NCBI GenBank assembly: GCA_900557435.1
Contig: USSH01000016.1
Coordinates: forward strand, 1-17,699
DNA: 17,699 nucleotides
DNA from: an uncultured Coprococcus sp.
GTDB lineage: Bacteria > Bacillota > Clostridia > Lachnospirales > Lachnospiraceae
Direction of reading: 5' to 3'
Position 1 is the first letter of the stretch. Each line of letters opens with the position of its first letter. The notes beneath the pieces were generated by a model. It saw only the letters and a program-made list of their open reading frames with translations. It made no database searches and was not told the DNA's origin. This document shows, one piece after another, positions 15,114 to 17,699 of the stretch. Both the position numbers and the translations under genes were made by a program.

Positions 15114-15144
15114 GTTTAACAGGGAAATCTCTTGGAGGTGGAAT

Positions 15145-16497
15145 ATGGCAACTAAATCAAGCATTATGGATACGAATAGTTACAGTGATGATTATGTCTC
15201 ATTACTGAGTGCGACGACTAAGGATATGATAAGCCGCCGTGAGAAATGGATGGGAGGAGCATACAGACTTTTCTATAGAAAACCTGTCAATCTTGTCCGT
15301 GGAAAGGGACAGTATCTTTGGGATGCAGAGGGCAATAAATACCTCGATATGTATAACAATGTAGCAGGAATCGGACATTGCCACCCGGCAGTTGTGGAGG
15401 CGGTCACAGAGCAGATGAAACTGCTTAATACCCACACACGTTATCTGCATGAGAGGATCATTGACTACAGCGAGGATCTGCTTGCTATGATGCCCGAGGA
15501 AATAGACAAAATAATGTTTATGTGTACAGGTTCTGAGGCAAATGACCTGGCACTGCGTGTAGCGCAGGAGTACACAGGAGGAACAGGAATCATAGTTTCA
15601 AGGGAGGCATATCACGGAACAAGTGCACTGACATCCGGATGCTCGCCGGCTCTGGGAAGTGAGCAGCCACTTCTTCCAAATGTCAGACTGATCGATACAC
15701 CTGATTATTACAGGCATGGTGGAACACCTGAGGAATTCACGGCGTGGTACTCAGGCGAGATGCAGAAAAAGATAGATGAGCTTGCGTCTGCAGGATATAA
15801 ATTTTCGTGTTTCCTTGCGGATTCAATATTTTCATCAGATGGAGTACATCCGAATCCGGTGGGATTCCTTAAAGCAGCAATCGATGTTGTACATAAGAAT
15901 GGCGGTGTGTTCATAGCTGATGAGGTACAGCCGGGATTTGCAAGAACAGGAGATGCGTTCTGGGGATTTGCGAGACATGGAATAATTCCGGATATGGTAA
16001 CGACAGGTAAGCCAATGGGAAATGGAATCCCGATATCAGGACTTGCCGCAAAGCATGAAGTGCTGGAGGCGTTCAGTGATAAACTTCCATATTTTAATAC
16101 ATTTGGAGGAAATCCGGTATCGATCGCAGCGGCACAGGCGGTGCTTAAGGTCATAAAAGAAGAAAAACTGCAGGAACACTGTAAGGTGGTAGGAGCAAAG
16201 CTTCTCAAGGCGCTGCAGGAGGTAAAAGCACAGCATCCTGATTCAGTGGGAGATGTCAGAGGGGCAGGTTTATTTATTGGATTCGAGCTTGCAAAGAATG
16301 ACGGAAAGAAAACCCCTGATCAGCAGAAGGCTCTTGATACGATCGAACTTCTGCGTGACAACAATGTGCTCACATCTGTTGCCGGTCCTTACGGAAACGT
16401 ATTAAAGCTTCGTCCGCCAATGGCATTTCAGGAGTGCGATATCGACTGGATAGCCTCGACTCTCGATAAATGTCTGTACCAGCTGGAAAGCATATAA
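15145..16497 (+). CDS. Class III PLP-dependent aminotransferase (AGXT2/ethanolamine-phosphate lyase-like)
   Basis: ATG 15145 follows GGAGGTGG (15134-15141); the upstream open frame runs through the terminator hairpin and is rejected. The product is 450 residues, normal for the fold-type I class III family. The cofactor-binding loop is CTGSEAND (127-134), the pyridine-ring Asp is D259 in ADEVQPGFARTG, and the Schiff-base lysine is K289 in TTGKPMGNG. The GKPMGNG form recalls AGXT2L1-type ethanolamine-phosphate phospho-lyases and relatives more than ornithine or GABA transaminases, which usually have 'K-x-L/I-x-x-G'. The substrate cannot be read from sequence. The following solute-binding protein gene, 76 bases away, is probably in the same operon, so the enzyme may process an imported amino compound (inference). 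Transcription is likely gated by the leader terminator. Confidence 0.92.
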   Translation: MATKSSIMDTNSYSDDYVSLLSATTKDMISRREKWMGGAYRLFYRKPVNLVRGKGQYLWDAEGNKYLDMYNNVAGIGHCHPAVVEAVTEQMKLLNTHTRYLHERIIDYSEDLLAMMPEEIDKIMFMCTGSEANDLALRVAQEYTGGTGIIVSREAYHGTSALTSGCSPALGSEQPLLPNVRLIDTPDYYRHGGTPEEFTAWYSGEMQKKIDELASAGYKFSCFLADSIFSSDGVHPNPVGFLKAAIDVVHKNGGVFIADEVQPGFARTGDAFWGFARHGIIPDMVTTGKPMGNGIPISGLAAKHEVLEAFSDKLPYFNTFGGNPVSIAAAQAVLKVIKEEKLQEHCKVVGAKLLKALQEVKAQHPDSVGDVRGAGLFIGFELAKNDGKKTPDQQKALDTIELLRDNNVLTSVAGPYGNVLKLRPPMAFQECDIDWIASTLDKCLYQLESI

Positions 16498-16522
16498 GTT
16501 GAAACGCACACAATACAGAGAA

Positions 16523-16544
16523 TAAGCGTACTCAAGTGCGCTTA
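16523..16544 (+). other. Hairpin between the aminotransferase and binding-protein genes
   Basis: TAAGCGTAC (16523-16531) pairs with GTGCGCTTA (16536-16544) with one wobble around TCAA. It is followed by an A/T mix rather than a U run, so it is more likely an mRNA stability or processing element than a terminator. The adjacent AGGAGGAAG (16561-16569) is the ribosome site of the next gene. Confidence 0.5.
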
Positions 16545-16573
16545 CTAAATATATACAAAAAGGAGGAAGAATT

Positions 16574-17699
16574 ATGAAGAAGATTTGTTCAATACTTTTG
16601 GCAGCAGCTCTTGCCCTGACGATGACTGCATGTGGAAACTCCGGAGGAAGCACGGGTGGCACCACACAGGCGGCAGCGACTTCAAGTTCAGAGTCTAAGA
16701 CAGACAAGGACACACTGGTTATACTGGGAGCTGAGAACTGGCAGGCTTCACTCAGCCCGCTGAAGCACACATCAACAATGATGCTTCATGCAGAGGCAAT
16801 AGCCCTGGAACATCTACTGGTCATGGATGAAGAGAACCAGGAGCCTCAGCCGAATCTTGCTACTGAATGGTCATATGACGATAGTAAGACAGTCCTTACA
16901 GTAAAGCTCCGTGAGGGCGTAAAGTTCCATGACGGATCAGATTTCACTGCCGAGGACGCAGCAGCTTCCTGTGAAGCATATTCGAGTTCCAAAAATGTAT
17001 CCGGTTCATGGTGGGCAGACGAGTTAAAGTGTAAGGTCGTTGATGACTATACATTTACGATCACTCCGGCTTCAGGAAAGCCACTTGGATCTCTTGTCAA
17101 TATGCTGTGTTCAACACCTATGATGTCAGCAGATGATCTGGCAGATCCTGAGAACACACTTGATAAGAGATATAACGGCACAGGCCCTTATAAGATGGTG
17201 AGCTTTGAGAATGATACAGCAACCTACGAGCTTTTTGATGATTACTGGGGAACACTTCCAAAGATCAAGAATATCCAGTACAAATATGTAGCAGATGCTA
17301 CGACACGTCTGTCAGCACTGCAGTCCGGTGAAGCGGATGTAATAGAGCGAGTTGACTCTGACGCAGTATCAGTTCTGGAGGGAGACAGCAACATAGTTGT
17401 TGACAAGTTCCTTACAACAGAGTGTAAGCATTTGATCCCTAAGTTCAAGATGCCTCCTATGAACGAGAAACTTGTCAGAAAAGCTATAGCCTATGCGATC
17501 GACTATGATGGAATTGTAAATGATATATTTGGCGGTTACGCAGAGAAAGCAGACAGTTTTATTTCCTCAACTATATGGGGATACAAGGCAGTCAGCGGAG
17601 TTGGTGAATATGATCCTGAAAAGGCTGCAGAATGTCTGAAGGAGGCAGGTTATGAGAATGGTGAGGGACTCCCTGAACTCAACATCTACACATCAGTAG
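16574..17699 (+). CDS. Family 5 extracellular solute-binding lipoprotein (peptide/nickel type ABC transporter), 3' end missing
   Basis: The frame stays open to the right edge, giving the first 375 residues of a protein normally about 500-550 long. A lipoprotein signal ends in LTMTAC with the lipid-carrying Cys at position 20, followed by a Gly/Ser/Thr-rich linker (21-45). The family 5 fold is recognisable: PNLATEWSYDDSKTVLTVKLREGVKFHDGSDFTAED at about 94-130 is the classic OppA/DppA signature region, followed by GTGPYKM and YWG, and by the VRKAIAYAIDYDGI helix. It should capture a peptide or other small solute for an ABC importer whose permease and ATPase genes are expected just beyond the edge. 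Substrate is unknown. Confidence 0.93.
   Translation, partial: MKKICSILLAAALALTMTACGNSGGSTGGTTQAAATSSSESKTDKDTLVILGAENWQASLSPLKHTSTMMLHAEAIALEHLLVMDEENQEPQPNLATEWSYDDSKTVLTVKLREGVKFHDGSDFTAEDAAASCEAYSSSKNVSGSWWADELKCKVVDDYTFTITPASGKPLGSLVNMLCSTPMMSADDLADPENTLDKRYNGTGPYKMVSFENDTATYELFDDYWGTLPKIKNIQYKYVADATTRLSALQSGEADVIERVDSDAVSVLEGDSNIVVDKFLTTECKHLIPKFKMPPMNEKLVRKAIAYAIDYDGIVNDIFGGYAEKADSFISSTIWGYKAVSGVGEYDPEKAAECLKEAGYENGEGLPELNIYTSV

Noticed and set aside
15094..15144. N-terminal extension of the aminotransferase from an ATG at 15094
   Set aside because: The extension lies in the loop and arm of the intrinsic terminator; ATG 15145 has GGAGGTGG before it.

Overview
The window looks like a chromosomal segment of a gut-type Clostridia bacterium, most likely Lachnospiraceae (Coprococcus/Lachnospira-like; the genus is a guess). 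Reasons: strong GGAGG ribosome sites, heavy use of AGA and ATA codons, and large secreted proteins built from modules typical of that family (BIG2-type Ig domains, BspA-type leucine-rich repeats, RCC1 propeller, Fn3, 'YTG...DYTVSY' repeats). All genes read left to right. No tRNA, rRNA, CRISPR array, insertion sequence or phage gene was seen.

Region 1 (2-3567) holds a two-gene operon. The first gene is cut by the left edge and encodes a single-pass membrane protein with a Gln/Asn/Pro-rich repeat N-terminus, an extracellular von Willebrand A domain and a C-terminal C-type-lectin-like domain. The second encodes a membrane-anchored GH3/NagZ-type beta-N-acetylhexosaminidase.

Region 2 (3568-13293) carries three monocistronic genes for large secreted proteins of 916, 395 and 1611 residues. 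Each is preceded by a terminator and then by a paired direct repeat with 21-base phasing, placed 33 bases before a -10-like hexamer. The repeat resembles VirR/LytTR-type binding sites, so the three genes look like one small surface-protein regulon. The terminator-promoter-leader block before the first two is a clear duplication with a 52-base identical core; the block before the third is a diverged version.

Region 3 (13294-14881) is fabF (3-oxoacyl-ACP synthase II) on its own, with its own promoter, a structured leader containing a terminator-like hairpin, and a strong terminator after the gene.

Region 4 (14882-17699) has an A/C-rich, A-tract-phased stretch, a textbook TTGACA-17-TAATAT promoter, a leader ending in a perfect intrinsic terminator, a class III PLP aminotransferase, and a family 5 peptide/solute-binding lipoprotein that runs off the right edge. 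The last two are probably one transcript under leader attenuation.

The best candidates for something undescribed are the shared VirR-like promoter cassette of the three surface genes and the two leader-terminator arrangements before fabF and the aminotransferase.
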